From: Diphasiastrum complanatum
Lineage: Eukaryota > Streptophyta > Lycopodiopsida > Lycopodiales > Lycopodiaceae
Assembly: GCA_029204225.1 (NCBI GenBank)
Contig: CM055099.1
Span: 40,781,631 to 40,845,630, forward strand
DNA: 64,000 nucleotides
Reading direction: 5' to 3'
Shown here in pieces: positions 1 through 11,235 of the stretch (position 1 is its first letter; each line of letters starts with the position of its first letter). A program made the position numbers and the translations under genes. The notes under the pieces are model-generated. The model was not told the origin of the DNA and ran no database searches. It worked only from the letters and a program-made list of their open reading frames with translations.

Positions 1-2757
1 TTCGAGCCACTTTATTAACTATTCTAATGACTAGTTCTAAGCTAATTTAGCTCCATGGCCATATTTGGCAATTCACTAGTGGGCTCATGGGCTAATTACA
101 TGCAGCACATGACAAGAATATCGCCAAGCAATTTCACAAAATTTTGATATTATTAATTGTGAGTTGGTGAAGACTTTTTTTGTACTAGAGGTTAGTTCTA
201 CTTTAATGTATGGAAAATTGAGGACATAAGAAATAACCAAAAAAATAAGTTCGATCTTATACAAACTTGGATTGAAGTATAATCCCCTATAGAATGAGGG
301 TAATATTTAATAGGCACACAAGTTACATGAAGAAAATTGTAATTTCTTACTTCTATGATAGGTAATACTACTATTTGACTATAAAAAAAGTATACAGTCA
401 CCTAAGGGGGAAGTCTCTAATGCAAACTCTGACTAAAGACTATGTATTAAGAGCTAACAAGAAACATTGTAGCGGGAGGCCAAAAGAAAAAAAAAAACTT
501 TAGCAACACACCACATTATGAGGGCCTAACGTGTCAAAACTATTCTAGAAATAGTAAGATAGTCAAATAGCATGCACTATAGAATCCAATGTCAACATAG
601 AAGGAGTCTATGAGATTCTAGATGGTATTTTTACTTTACATAATTTCTACCAAAAAGAACTATGAACATAACTAGAAGGAGAGTCATTAAACCAAAAAGA
701 ATGGCTTTATTTAAATAGGGTGGAAGCATGCAACATTAAGAAAAAGTCATCCATAGTTCATAGTAAAGCTAGGACTTGCACTAAAATGATAAGACGATAG
801 AAAATTTTCTTCTTTGTTATTACAACTCCAATCAAGATGGTGAGGCCATTTACTTGTCATGAGAAAAGTTTGGGTCAAGATTCTACATGGAAAACTATTA
901 TACTTGGAATAACAATCTTTCTACTCAATAAAATCCAAATAGTATGAGAGTAGTATTCGAATAATTTAATTTATGAACAAAAGTACATTGTTGTTTCCAT
1001 TAAAATTATCACAAGGAAAAAAAGTAAGATTCCAATCCCAAAGTTCTTCAAAGTAAGAAAGGGAAAAAGTGTAGTTTTAAGACAGAAAACAGATAAAAAG
1101 TCATTGATAGTTAAAGGAGAAGTTACGTTCTAGAAAGAAGCTAGGTGGCTAGAATTATTGACGTTATACTTGACTTTAGACAAATCAATCTTTGGATAAT
1201 TAGTTTAAAGGAAATATTTGAGTTGAAGAGGACCAAATTGATTTTGAGTATGGGAGCTTGTTAAGTTCCAAGGAAGTTAGGAAAAATCCCAAGAATGTTA
1301 GTTGGACATTTAAGCATGTTTGAATGTCTCAAAGAGTACCCATCACCAAAATTGATGATCTCATAAAAAAAGGCAAGTGGTTGGAGGCAGGTGAGAGCTT
1401 CAATACAAATAAATACATTAGGTACAAGAAGTGCTTTCTAGTGTTTGTCCACCTTATCCAATGTGGACAATCTATGAACTATAGGAATGCAACTTTTTTT
1501 CAAAATATCTAGAATGCCTAGCCCACCAACATTAACATAAGCAATGCACATATCCCATGATAGAAGACTTTTACCCCTTTTTGAATAAACTCTCTAAGTT
1601 CTATAGTGAAGGGAACCATACATATGTACACAAAACACGTGCTGATGACAAGGAAATGTGATAAGAGGCTAGAATATGTCTGATACTAAAACCTTCAAAG
1701 GAAAAGATAGATAACGAGAGTCTCAAAGACTAAGTCTCTTTCAACACTTCCAACAATCAACCAAACTTCTAATAAAAAGAAAGGAAGATAGCACAATAAG
1801 CATCATAGTTTGTACTATATGACCATGGGGATTGATATCAAAGCCAAGTTGACAAACAATACTCAAGGTGACGATCATCGAAATTTTTAAAACCTCGTGT
1901 TTACGAAATAAGATGCTAAGTTCACTCAAAATTAGATTGACAATTTGTTCATCCATTTTTGAAAATATTCAAAGAAGATGCAGTTTCATGGGGGTTATGA
2001 CTAGAAAAAAGAGATTTGAGAAAAACATATGAGTTTACTAAGAATTGTTAAGAAAGAAGGGAACAAAGAGTGGCTATTGCAAAGAGTAAAGGAGAGAGAA
2101 TCAAATATTCTCTCACTCCCTTGTTCACAAGTTATGATCAATTTATTGGAAAATTCAACCTTAGCCATAATCTTGAAAATGAAATTTCAAATTTTTTTGC
2201 CAAAGACCTTATCAAGATATAAATCAATAAGGAAAAAATTGAGATCAATATTATCAAGTTATAAATATATCCAAGATATTATCAATAATGCTTCAAACAT
2301 GATCATTTGATTGATCTTGATTGGATTAGAGTCACTAAATTTTCATAGAGATTCTTGAGGCAACCATTGAAGCTAGATCATAGGGGTAAGGACTTAATCA
2401 TCAAGTTTGCTTTCCACAACATTGTTTATATAGTCTAAGAACCTCATTTTACTAGTGATGTTTGATTATGATGTCGGTTCTTCACTCAAGCAAAGTACCT
2501 TCAAGTTTAGGTAATCAATTGTGGCTAAGTTTTCCATTCAGTCTATTTTTTGGTTTGTGTATCGTCCAATTCCTCAATGAGTTTGATGATTATGTATCTT
2601 CTTCTTAAATATGCACTGATGTTGAATTTGTAAAGTTTAGTTAGACGTAGTTTTTTATCAGTTTCACTTGAAAATTATGGACCAAAATTTTAAGGTACTT
2701 GTACTATGCATTGAACCATCATATACCTTAATTTGAAGGTAATTGGTGATGCATCGA
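1..2757. other. AT-rich intergenic DNA, no gene recognised
   Basis: The stretch is AT-rich and carries only short open frames of fewer than 100 codons, for example at 1324-1512 and 2029-2310 on the plus strand and 1741-1956 on the minus strand. None shows a domain I recognise. The text around 1000-1500 has the look of long-decayed coding DNA because lysine-rich frames are broken by many stops, but I cannot assign a family. It ends at the 5-bp target duplication (2758-2762) that borders element A. Confidence 0.5.
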
Positions 2758-2762
2758 ATACT

Positions 2763-3879
2763 TGTTCACAGATTCCCATTGAATCTGTGAACACGATTCT
2801 TTTTCGTTCGTTCTTCTTTTTGTTACTTTCGTTGGTTACAATTCTTTACGGTTTGGTCTTCTTGTTAGAATGGTTTCCAAACAGAAGTGTTTCTCATATT
2901 ACAATGTGTATTCCCAGCATGTCAGTGGGGAGATACGACTTTGTTACTCATCTACATGCATTTACAAGTCATGCAACCAGTCCTAGCTCAGTATAGATCA
3001 ACGGTCTGAATCAGGGAGCAAATCTACAATCTATCTATAAAAAATCAGGGAACAATGCAATGACAAGATTAAGCTACTCAGCAAGAAACAAGAAACAAGA
3101 AAACTAGTTTTCTAACAACATTCTAGCAGCCCAAGGACCAAGAAACACTCATTCCTTGATGCTTGGAATGCCCAAGAACAATCAAGGACATGATTGCTAG
3201 GAAGTATGCAAATCAGATCCACAATCTCATCCTCTATAGTTTACCTGCATGCTGAAACTACAAAATCAAGAAACAAGAAAGTTAATCCACATCTACATTC
3301 CACAAGGAAGAGAGTAAGCAAGAAATTTAATTAATCCACAAACACAAAAGAAAATCAAAACATGCTCATAGAAATTTCACTCAAGAAGATTGCCATGAAC
3401 AAGGAGCTTCACAATCATCAAGAACTCGTGGAAGATCTTCTCTATTCACTCAAGAGCAATTGACAATACAATCAAAAGCTCCCTCACAAGAGAGGGAGGC
3501 CCTTAAATAAGCAAGAAGGATGCCCATGTGGAGCCCAAGTGAAAATTCCACTAATTTGGAAACTACGAGTGGAAAAAGCCCTTCCACTAGTGGTCACCAT
3601 CAAAAGGTGGCTCACTCTAAATTATTTTTAAGGGGTCTACATTATTTACAATGCCTAGGAAATATTATTAGCTCCTACATGGTCGTTCCTTCTCTGGGAT
3701 ACACCATGTAGGCTCACATGAATAATAATTGTCACCCTAGCTAGTAATCCTCGGCTCTCATGCTCGGCTCTCAGGTTCTTCTGCTCTCCTCCTTCTGAGA
3801 CCTCCTCGATCATGGGTGAGAGATACTTTGTGTCTTCAGCTTGGCTCGACATTTGGAGATTCTCTGGAATCCGCTAACA
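2763..3879 (-). repeat. Left LTR of element A (3' LTR in element sense)
   Basis: A 1117-bp terminal repeat matching 15740-16828 over its full length, with scattered substitutions and small indels. It starts TG and ends CA as LTRs do, and the preceding five bases (ATACT) recur after the right copy. The short open frames within it, such as 2733-2996 and 3655-3852, are incidental and are not matched by conserved reading frames in the other copy. Confidence 0.92.
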
Positions 3880-4116
3880 TTATCCACCCCTAATCTGTTG
3901 CAAGACCCACTGCAACACAGGCAATGTTGTCCCGTTCGGCACTTGGAAAAACGTGGATCTTCGTTCGCTTCCATAAAACCAAGTGCTTATTATCCGCAAA
4001 ACTATCTCTCAAAAATAAAGATCTCTCAAGGGCCGCTACATTCTAGCCCTCTTGAGAACCTCTTGCGAGTCCTGCTTGCCTTGTCGTCTTGTCATTTGTT
4101 TTTGCTCGCTCATCTT

Positions 4117-7100
4117 TCACCTTAGGGCTTCAAACACTTGGAAGCAAAGCTTACTTCCGTAGTTTAATGGCCCTAGGTACTCTCGTATCTTTTTGATGAA
4201 GCCCATATCCTGCCAGTCTTCCACCATGGTGATGTATCGTGATGACATGAAGGCCGCTCTGTAGTATAGTCAGGCCATCATTTCATGGTCTTCCTATGAT
4301 TGGAGGGCTACGTTGGGATTGATCTTGATCGAATCAAACCACGATCCCAAAAACATTCTTGCTACATTAGAAAGGCCATGGATTGGCAGTACGACACTTT
4401 CTTGCACGCATAGATCAGCACTTGTCTTGTATTTGTGCCCAAAGTCTAGCAACTATAGCCTCAGGTCATCCGGGGAGATTCTGTCCGAAATTCTCGAAAT
4501 CACTGGCCAGTTCACCAACTCAACCTGTGGTTTTTCTGTCGGCCATGGATTTCTGTGTTTGAGCGGCATGTAGAATGGATCTATTCACTTCCATGTCGGT
4601 GCCCTCAGGTACTCTTGCAGCCGCCTGCTATCCTTTAAGATCTTGCTTCACCATTCAGGTTGCGGTTGTGATGTCGCAATGATCTCAGCCCTGGTGGAGT
4701 ATTGGCTTTGATCTCTCTGTTCTTTGCCTCCCCTAATGTTGGGAGGATATTTCCTTTTGAATCTCTCTGATTCTCTAGTATCATCCATCTTGCTCCTGGG
4801 CTAGGTAGGAGAAGCTTCCCTACGTGGTTGTGGTACCCTTGCCAGGTAATCATCCAAGGCCTTTGTGTCCGTATCTTTTTCCTTGGCTCGCTCGCTCGTT
4901 GATGGCTCAACTGTACTCGTGTCTTGTATAGGCGAGAATCTTCTTGACTCGGGTGGATCTGCCAAGAAGTTGTCATCATCCCCAATGTTAGTGTTAACTT
5001 TTGGGAGGTCTGGGATGGAGTAATCTGTAGAGGAAGGTGCAAGAATGACAGGTTTAGGAAGAGGTGGGTTTAACAGATTATATGCCACACCGGGGGAGCG
5101 GCGTTGAAGGAACTCATCTTGTCGAGCTTTGTACATGTCAGTGGACCTTTTGATGGGCCCACTGTTCTGCTAGGAGGTGGTAGAGAGAGGGAAGATGAAG
5201 GAATAGGGTAAGTTGAAATGAATGTTTTGAAAAAATTAGAAGCAGAATAAGATGAAGGGTTAAAAGTGGGAGGGGGAAGGGAAAAAGCTCTGGAAGCAGC
5301 TTTGTCTCTCTGGCTACCCAATTCCGAGCTAATATTTGATGGTCGGGTTTGCCCGTCCTTCTTTCCTGCTCTGTCATCTCCATCATCGTCCCATGGTTTT
5401 TGTGAATGAGCACCTGCTTGGGCCTTGTACGTCGTGTCCGACAACTGGTTCACCTTGTCCAAGACTTGCTGTAGGGCCTTCGTTGTATCTTCTAGCTACT
5501 TCTGGGCCTCAAGGATGATCTTTTCCTGCTTGGCCACAATATTTTCAAAGTTTCTTTTCTCAGCTTCCCGTTCCTAGATCAGCCACACATACTTCTCCAT
5601 CCGGATGGCTGAGCCCTGTGGGGCCTGGAATTGTATGTCCTCGGGCTTTATTAGAGGGACACCAATTATCATTGCACCTGACGATATGTCTCGTACTTGG
5701 TCGATCTGGACCATCTGGTGCTTTAGTTGCTATTGGACCTCTTACAAAGTGGTCTTTTGCCCGGCCATCACGGATTGATTTCTTCTGTCTCTTTTTCATT
5801 TTCTTTGGCCAGCTTCTGTTGTTGCGCAATTTCTTGGTCCTGGTACTGGACCCTGTTTTTGAGCACTTTGTGTTGGCTTATCAACCAATGCATGTGGTAG
5901 CATGCTTCGGATAGACTGATCATTGAGCACTTAGCTGCTTCGGAGAGCTTCTCAGGGTTAGTGATGGTTGGGTATTGATCAGGGGTGTGAGATGGTGAAG
6001 CTAATCCAAAAAATAGACGTTGTGTGGGAAATGAAGATGGAGGTGGAGGGAGTGGAGAAATAATGCTAGTAGCAATGGTGGTTGTTGTGGTGGCGGTGGT
6101 GGTTATTGGGAGGGTCAAACTTCCTCCTGGCTGATCTTCTTTCTCTGGTTCATCATCACTTATCTCCATCAGGTCCGCAACATCAAAGTATTGTGAAGTG
6201 TCCAAGGTGTGGACTTGCTGGGCCTGTGGCTGTTGACCTTGTGGCTGTTGGGCCGCTTCCGTGTCTTGGAGACTAAAACTTTCCACTCCTCCCCCCCCAA
6301 AAAAAGTGCCAATGGTGATGTTGGAGGTGTGATCTAAAGTTGAATTATTTGATGATGACCCATTAGATGATTTCCTCCTGGCTTGAAGCTTCCTGCATGT
6401 TCTTTGTTGCCTTGTGTCTAACAATTGGGCCTTGGAGGTATCGGTCTATTGAGCTTGGGAGGATGTTATTGCTTGTGGATCTGGTTGCGGGCTTTGTTGC
6501 TTGTGTACCAGTGGAAGAATACTGGTGTTCACCTTTTTGGGTGGAAGTCTCGATGGTGAAGTTGCTCATGATCATAGACGCTTGGACTGTTTGGCTCCTA
6601 TTGGGATGTCCCATGCTTTGTCTTCAATATGCAGGTGTTGTTGGAGTCTGGTCCCAATCTGTACTTGCTGGAGTGTGATATTTGTCATGAGATACTCCAG
6701 GACAGTTATTGGCTACTTGTTCTTAAGACACTCATGCTGTTCGAAGCAAATTGTGCCCAATCATAAAGGTTCAGGGCATGCAGTCGTGAATATGCCATCA
6801 TGTGGAACAGGGACATGGGTACCCTTAGCACTTTTGTCCTTGGTCGTTGTGTGCATCTGGTCAGATATGCACACATTGCTTGCAGTTGCTGATCATTGAT
6901 GGCCTCAACTCTGTACCCGTCTTTATTCTTCCATTTGTCCACTGAGGGATCTATGTATTTGAAGTAGGTTGTCTGCTCAATCTTCTGGAGCGTCCTTGTG
7001 ACAGCATTTGGTCCTCGAGAGAACCCGAAGGGTTGCAAGTCGGTTGTCACAAAAGATATGTTAAAAATATAGAACCTGACAGGGGGAACTATGAGTTGGC

Positions 7101-7317
7101 ACAACCTTGTCATAGCATTATAATTGGCATATGCCATATGTATTAGGTACAGATTTTGATACCCCATCAAGACAGAGATTTGGAACTCAAATGTCTTGAA
7201 GAATGACTCTGCCTCTTGGTACCAGGTCTGCATCTCTATAAGATCCAATTTGCACAACTGGATGTCGAGTTTATTAGCATCGAGGTCATCAGAATTGGAA
7301 TTGGAGTTGGATGACAT
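4117..7317 (-). pseudogene. ORFX-A: accessory retrotransposon ORF, N-terminal part intact
   Basis: The N-terminal frame 6706-7317 (203 residues) is open, starting from a Met followed by an Asn/Ser/Asp run. After it come a Gln/Ser/Thr/Pro-rich linker (about 5960-6700), a predicted coiled coil (5768-5960 and again about 5440-5570), a second Ser/Pro linker, and a C-terminal domain (about 4117-4600). The C-terminal domain shares an N-W-P-[VI]-I motif and a Y-Y-R-A-A-F motif with ORFX-B. Frameshifts and stops interrupt everything after the first 203 codons. The gene lies between protease and the 3' LTR in the same sense as gag, the place where env-like genes sit in some plant retrotransposons. I see no signal peptide, transmembrane segment or catalytic motif. 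The function is unknown. The link between N- and C-terminal parts as one protein is inferred from the same order in ORFX-B. Confidence 0.7.
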
Positions 7318-7364
7318 GGTAAAAAAATGAAGAAACAGAGGTCTGGAAAAAGTATGTCGGTTGA

Positions 7365-7620
7365 GATTTCAGACAAGGTTAAGGGTGCGTCGGTTGAAAT
7401 TTGATGGAGGGGCTCCGGTCAAGATTTGAGACAGGGCTCCGATTGAGGTCTGAGATAGGGCTCCGGTTGAGATCTGAGACAGGGCGTCGGCCGTGATTTT
7501 AGACAGGGCTCTGGTGGAGATCTAAGATAGGGCTCCAGTTGAGATCTGAGACAGGGCTCCGGTTAAAATCTGGGACAGAGCTCCGATCAAAATGGAAGGT
7601 GAAAGCGTCAGTTGAGAAGG
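7365..7620 (-). repeat. 24-bp minisatellite just upstream of ORFX-A
   Basis: About ten degenerate copies of a 24-bp unit containing GGCTCCGGTTGAGATCTGAG (plus-strand reading). The array ends some 50 bp before the ORFX-A start codon. The same unit type forms the leader array of element A at 14940-15640. Because 24 is a multiple of three, the minus strand reads as an eight-residue Ser/Gln/Thr/Gly repeat in incidental frames. I take these as non-coding. Confidence 0.8.
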
Positions 7621-7888
7621 GATTGGAAGATGTGTGTGGAGCGAGGCATGGTGCAGAAGGAAAGGGTTGTGAAGGAATGAGGTTGGGTAATGAAAGATGG
7701 AAGGTAAAGTGTGTGAAAGCAGAGGTGTGTTTGCAAGGACAAAGTGGAAGATGTGTGGAAAGCGAAGTATGTCGTGGAATGAAGGATGGTAACGGAATGT
7801 GGTTGGGTAAGAAGATAGAAGGTATAAGTTCAGAAAGCGAAAAAGGTGGAGACATTGGTCAAGGATGGAGAAGTGGGGAAGGTGGGTA

Positions 7889-9236
7889 TCAATGGAAATC
7901 GATACGACATCGATTGGAATCAGCACAGTCCACAATGGCTAGTGTCTGTCCCCAATTGATTATGTCTGTGGATCTCGTATAGTGGCCTTTGGGTTGGATT
8001 GGGACACTATATGATTTGTCATATGTTGTTGATGACCAATCATCATAAACATTAGCGGGCTTGACATGGCCAGTTGAGTCGACAGTGACTTGTTTGTCGT
8101 TATTGCCAAAGGTGATTTTGCTATGTTTCCAATCTTGGACAACACCTACCATCTGGAGCTAGGGTGTACCAAGAAGGAGTTTATAAGTATTGGCATCTTC
8201 TAGTAAGTCTAAGATGACACAATTGATCGCAAATTTGACACCTGCTATTTGAACTTTAATATTTGATAAATGACCAGCAGGGTCGGTAACTCGTTGATCA
8301 GCCATGCGAAGTTTGTATCGTGGTTGATCGAGGGTATGGAAGCCCCATGACTTTGCCAAGGACAAAGCCATTATATTAACGTCTGCTCCGCTATCAAGGA
8401 TAGCAGATACTATGGGATAGTCTTTATAGGACAAAGGCAAGGTGATGCTAGTCCCCTTAGCAACACCTATATTCAGCAAATTCATAGGAATCTGGGAAAT
8501 TTCAGGAATCTCTCCTATTTTTCGCTGTTCATCAGGAATAGTAGACAGGTGAGAACTATGATGGATATATCATTGAAGCCTGATGAAAGATTTTAGCGCA
8601 CTATGGAATGGCATAGTGAGTTGAGCTTGTAGGAGGTCAGAAAATACTTCAAGTCCCTGTAGGTATTGCTCTTTGTCAGGGATCTGAGTGAATAACAAAC
8701 TTTCCGTATGTTCTTCCTCTCGCAAAAACTCATCTTGAAATTCCTTGTATTGCCTTTGTTCCACGTTTGGGTCTAGGTATTCTCTGGGTAAAGTGGAAGC
8801 TGTCAAGTGGTTCCATGTGGGTCAACTGATTTTGGATGGTTTTGCTGCTGTTCTTGCTGTTGGCGTTGTGCTCTAGTTAGAACTCTAATAGGTTCACATG
8901 ATATATGATGTGTTAGAAGTATCCTGTTAGGTTGTTTAGGGCAGTCTTTGAAACTATATTTGCGAACACAGTCTAGGCACTCCACATGGTATTGGTTCTT
9001 AACTTTACAATTAACCATCAAGTGGCCAGTTTCGCCACAAATAAGACAGCGGTTGCTCATTGGGCCTGTGGCAATAGCATAACCATCTCGGATGGCTAGC
9101 TGTGCTGGATTTTCCGGTGGTGTAAAATACTCATCTCGTTTGCATGAGCATGAGTTGTCGGTTGGATATTGTTGAGAATTAACAAATGAAAGTGTTGTAT
9201 CATGATGATATGAGTGATTGTAGGAGTTTTCTACAA
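7889..9236 (-). pseudogene. Element A gag C-terminal part and retropepsin (gag-pro)
   Basis: The frame enters from about 9236 and contains a CCHC zinc knuckle (C-L-I-C-G-E-T-G-H-x4-C) near 9020-9050, which binds RNA in gag proteins. A polyglutamine-type linker and an acidic stretch follow. The aspartic protease domain is at 8159-8485, with the active-site motif D-S-G-A-D and the later hydrophobic-hydrophobic-G-T-P end typical of retroviral-type proteases. Directly after G-T-P a TAG replaces the Trp expected in P-W-L. The frame then continues at 7889-8152 through a W-K-H-S-K-I-T-F segment that matches the post-protease region of the gag-pro at 11236-14385. No reverse transcriptase follows; the minisatellite and ORFX come next. 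The upstream half of gag is at 14390-14795, displaced by an insertion. Confidence 0.8.
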
Positions 9237-9241
9237 GAAGA

Positions 9242-10030
9242 TGTATCCGTCAGATTCTCGAGGGTTTCTATGTTTGTTGAAGGGTTTGCGGATTCCAAGG
9301 CATCCCTAACCCTAGTTAATAAGTGAGAGGGATTTGGCACCCTGTGTGTGTAAGCCCAACCCGATGACCACATAGTTATTTGATAGATTAGTTAAAAGTC
9401 AATAAAAGGACTTTTTTTGCGGAACTTTTAATGTCGCAGGGATTGATTGTCAAGTTAGTGAATAAAGTTGGGTTTCTCTCCAATTTTGATGGTTCCCACA
9501 GTTTTTTTAAATTCGAATAAAAAGAGAGGCAAAATTGGACCAATAGGATTCAGAGGCCAAGGTCCTCCTCTCTACTATAAAAAATGACCAACTCGAGTTG
9601 TTCCTCATGTTCATTTCCTCATTTCAATAAAGCAGATTGGTTCTCTTTAGAAATGGATTGATGAATGTCCTTGCTCTTCCTCTCTTCTCCTCCATTTCTC
9701 ATGCTTTCTTTGGATTTTGCTAACTGTTGGATTTGATCATTATTGGGATTGCTATTTCTTATGCTTCTTGTGAGAGAGAAAGGGAGAGAGAGAAGAGTAA
9801 GTTTCTATTATTGTTGTTGATTTAGGGTTAATGGAAGTAGGGTTAATGGATGTAGTGTCAATGCTTAGTGTTAATGGATGTTAGTGTTAGATCCTCCATT
9901 CATCTTGAAATCTGAACTATACTATCGCTCTCATGGGAACGAACCTACGTGTGACAACTAACTCCATCTCTTTGATGCTAGATTGACTAGATCTTGGATT
10001 CAGGTTAAGCAAGGAAAGAAACCCACTACA
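9242..10030 (+). repeat. 5' LTR of element C (LTR family Y)
   Basis: The segment starts TGTA, ends TACA and is followed after four bases by a classic gypsy primer binding site. Its last 400 bp are matched in reverse complement at about 50730-51110, which supports a repeat family. It includes a GA-rich run near 9775-9800 and repeated short phrases (TTAATGGATGTAGTGT-like) near 9830-9885. Confidence 0.75.
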
Positions 10031-10034
10031 ATTT

Positions 10035-10054
10035 TGGCGCCGTTGCCGGGGAGC
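10035..10054 (+). promoter_or_regulatory. Primer binding site of element C
   Basis: TGGCGCCGTTGCCGGGGAGC begins four bases after the LTR end. This sequence is the well-known tRNA-complementary site used by many plant Ty3/gypsy elements to prime minus-strand DNA synthesis. Its presence fixes the orientation of element C as plus. Confidence 0.9.
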
Positions 10055-10199
10055 TACTGGTTGATGGTTAGCTTGCATTAGGCATCTTGTCGTGGCATGA
10101 ATAGTGTTAAAACTGCATTGTAGGGTTAGTTCGGGATTGATTTTGCTAGATTTGAGTGGATTTGCTTGTTGAAATCTAATCTGATTATTAAACATGGAA

Positions 10200-11235
10200 A
10201 GCTATTCAGATCACCAATCTTAAGATCCGTTTGGATCTGAGATATCAGAGAAAATAACAAAAATCAGTCAAATCTGTCAAATTTGGTCAAAAAGAGGCAA
10301 AAAGCGTCATCAGAGCTCAACACTTTTTGCCCTCTTTCAAGAAACCTTCACCAAGTTGCAGACACCTTTGATTTTGTTTACAAAACCTTCAGTTTGAAGG
10401 GCGAAGATTAATTTCCAGCAGATTTTTAGAAACATCAGAAAGACCACCAAAAAACACCAAAAATTATCAAAACCCTAAACAATACAGAAAATGAACCTTC
10501 GCCCAATTCATTGTGCTTAGATGTGATTCATATCTATATACTGCCAGGTCAACGAAGAATAATACCAAAAATAGAAAGATTTCCAGAGGATCAGTTGTCA
10601 TATTGTCATATTTTTGCCAAAAAAGTTATTTTTTTTTTCAAAATTACCAGTATTACTCTTGATCCTTCGCCAGAATCTTTGCCGAGTTTCCAAAATATTC
10701 TATTTATAGTAAACTACTATTTTTGAGTTCGGCAAAGATTCATCTTGATCAGATCACAAAAAATCTTGATTTTTACCCTCGTCAGATTACAAAAACTGTA
10801 TTTTCTTGTGTCAAAAACCTTTGTCCGATTGTCCATAATTTTATCTGTGTTAGACCTTCCATCTGAGAAGTCGGCGAAGGTTATTTTTCAAGAAATTGCC
10901 AGAAAAGTGTTCAGAGAGTTTTTATCCCAAACTAGCACTGTTGAACCTTCGCCGAGACAACCTTCACCTACAGAACCTTCGCCAGTCCTATTTTTAGTTT
11001 TTGATTTTCCAGATCAAGTCTCTGTCAAAATTTGGATCAAATTTGATATATTATGAATTAGACTCTGAGAGATTTACCATTTTTGAGAAGTATCGATTGA
11101 TCAAATTTTGGGTAGTTTTTCATCGTATAGAATCAGATTCTTGAAAAGTGGATAGAGCTAGCAAATCTAATATGAGATAGTTTTTTGAAAAAATCTATAT
11201 CCAATCACATTATCGATTTGATCTAAGTTTGTAAG
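10200..11235 (+). other. Leader of element C with repeated AACCTTCGCC motif
   Basis: About 1 kb between the primer binding site and the gag start. The motif AACCTTCGCC or close variants occur near 10343, 10384, 10494, 10663, 10944, 10959 and 10974. The complementary form (GGCGAAGG-like) occurs near 10396 and 10873. The short open frames here (10511-10726, 10745-11056) are probably not genes: they lack a domain and are composed of the repeated motif. The two orientations could pair in RNA. Confidence 0.6.

Noticed and set aside
7539-7982. A 147-codon plus-strand frame over the minisatellite of element A
   Set aside because: It reads the 24-bp repeat and the reverse of gag-pro. No domain is present and the minus-strand protease frame explains part of it.
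10035-10054. tRNA gene suspected from the tRNA-complementary sequence
   Set aside because: Only the 18-20 base primer binding site is present; no cloverleaf can be formed around it.
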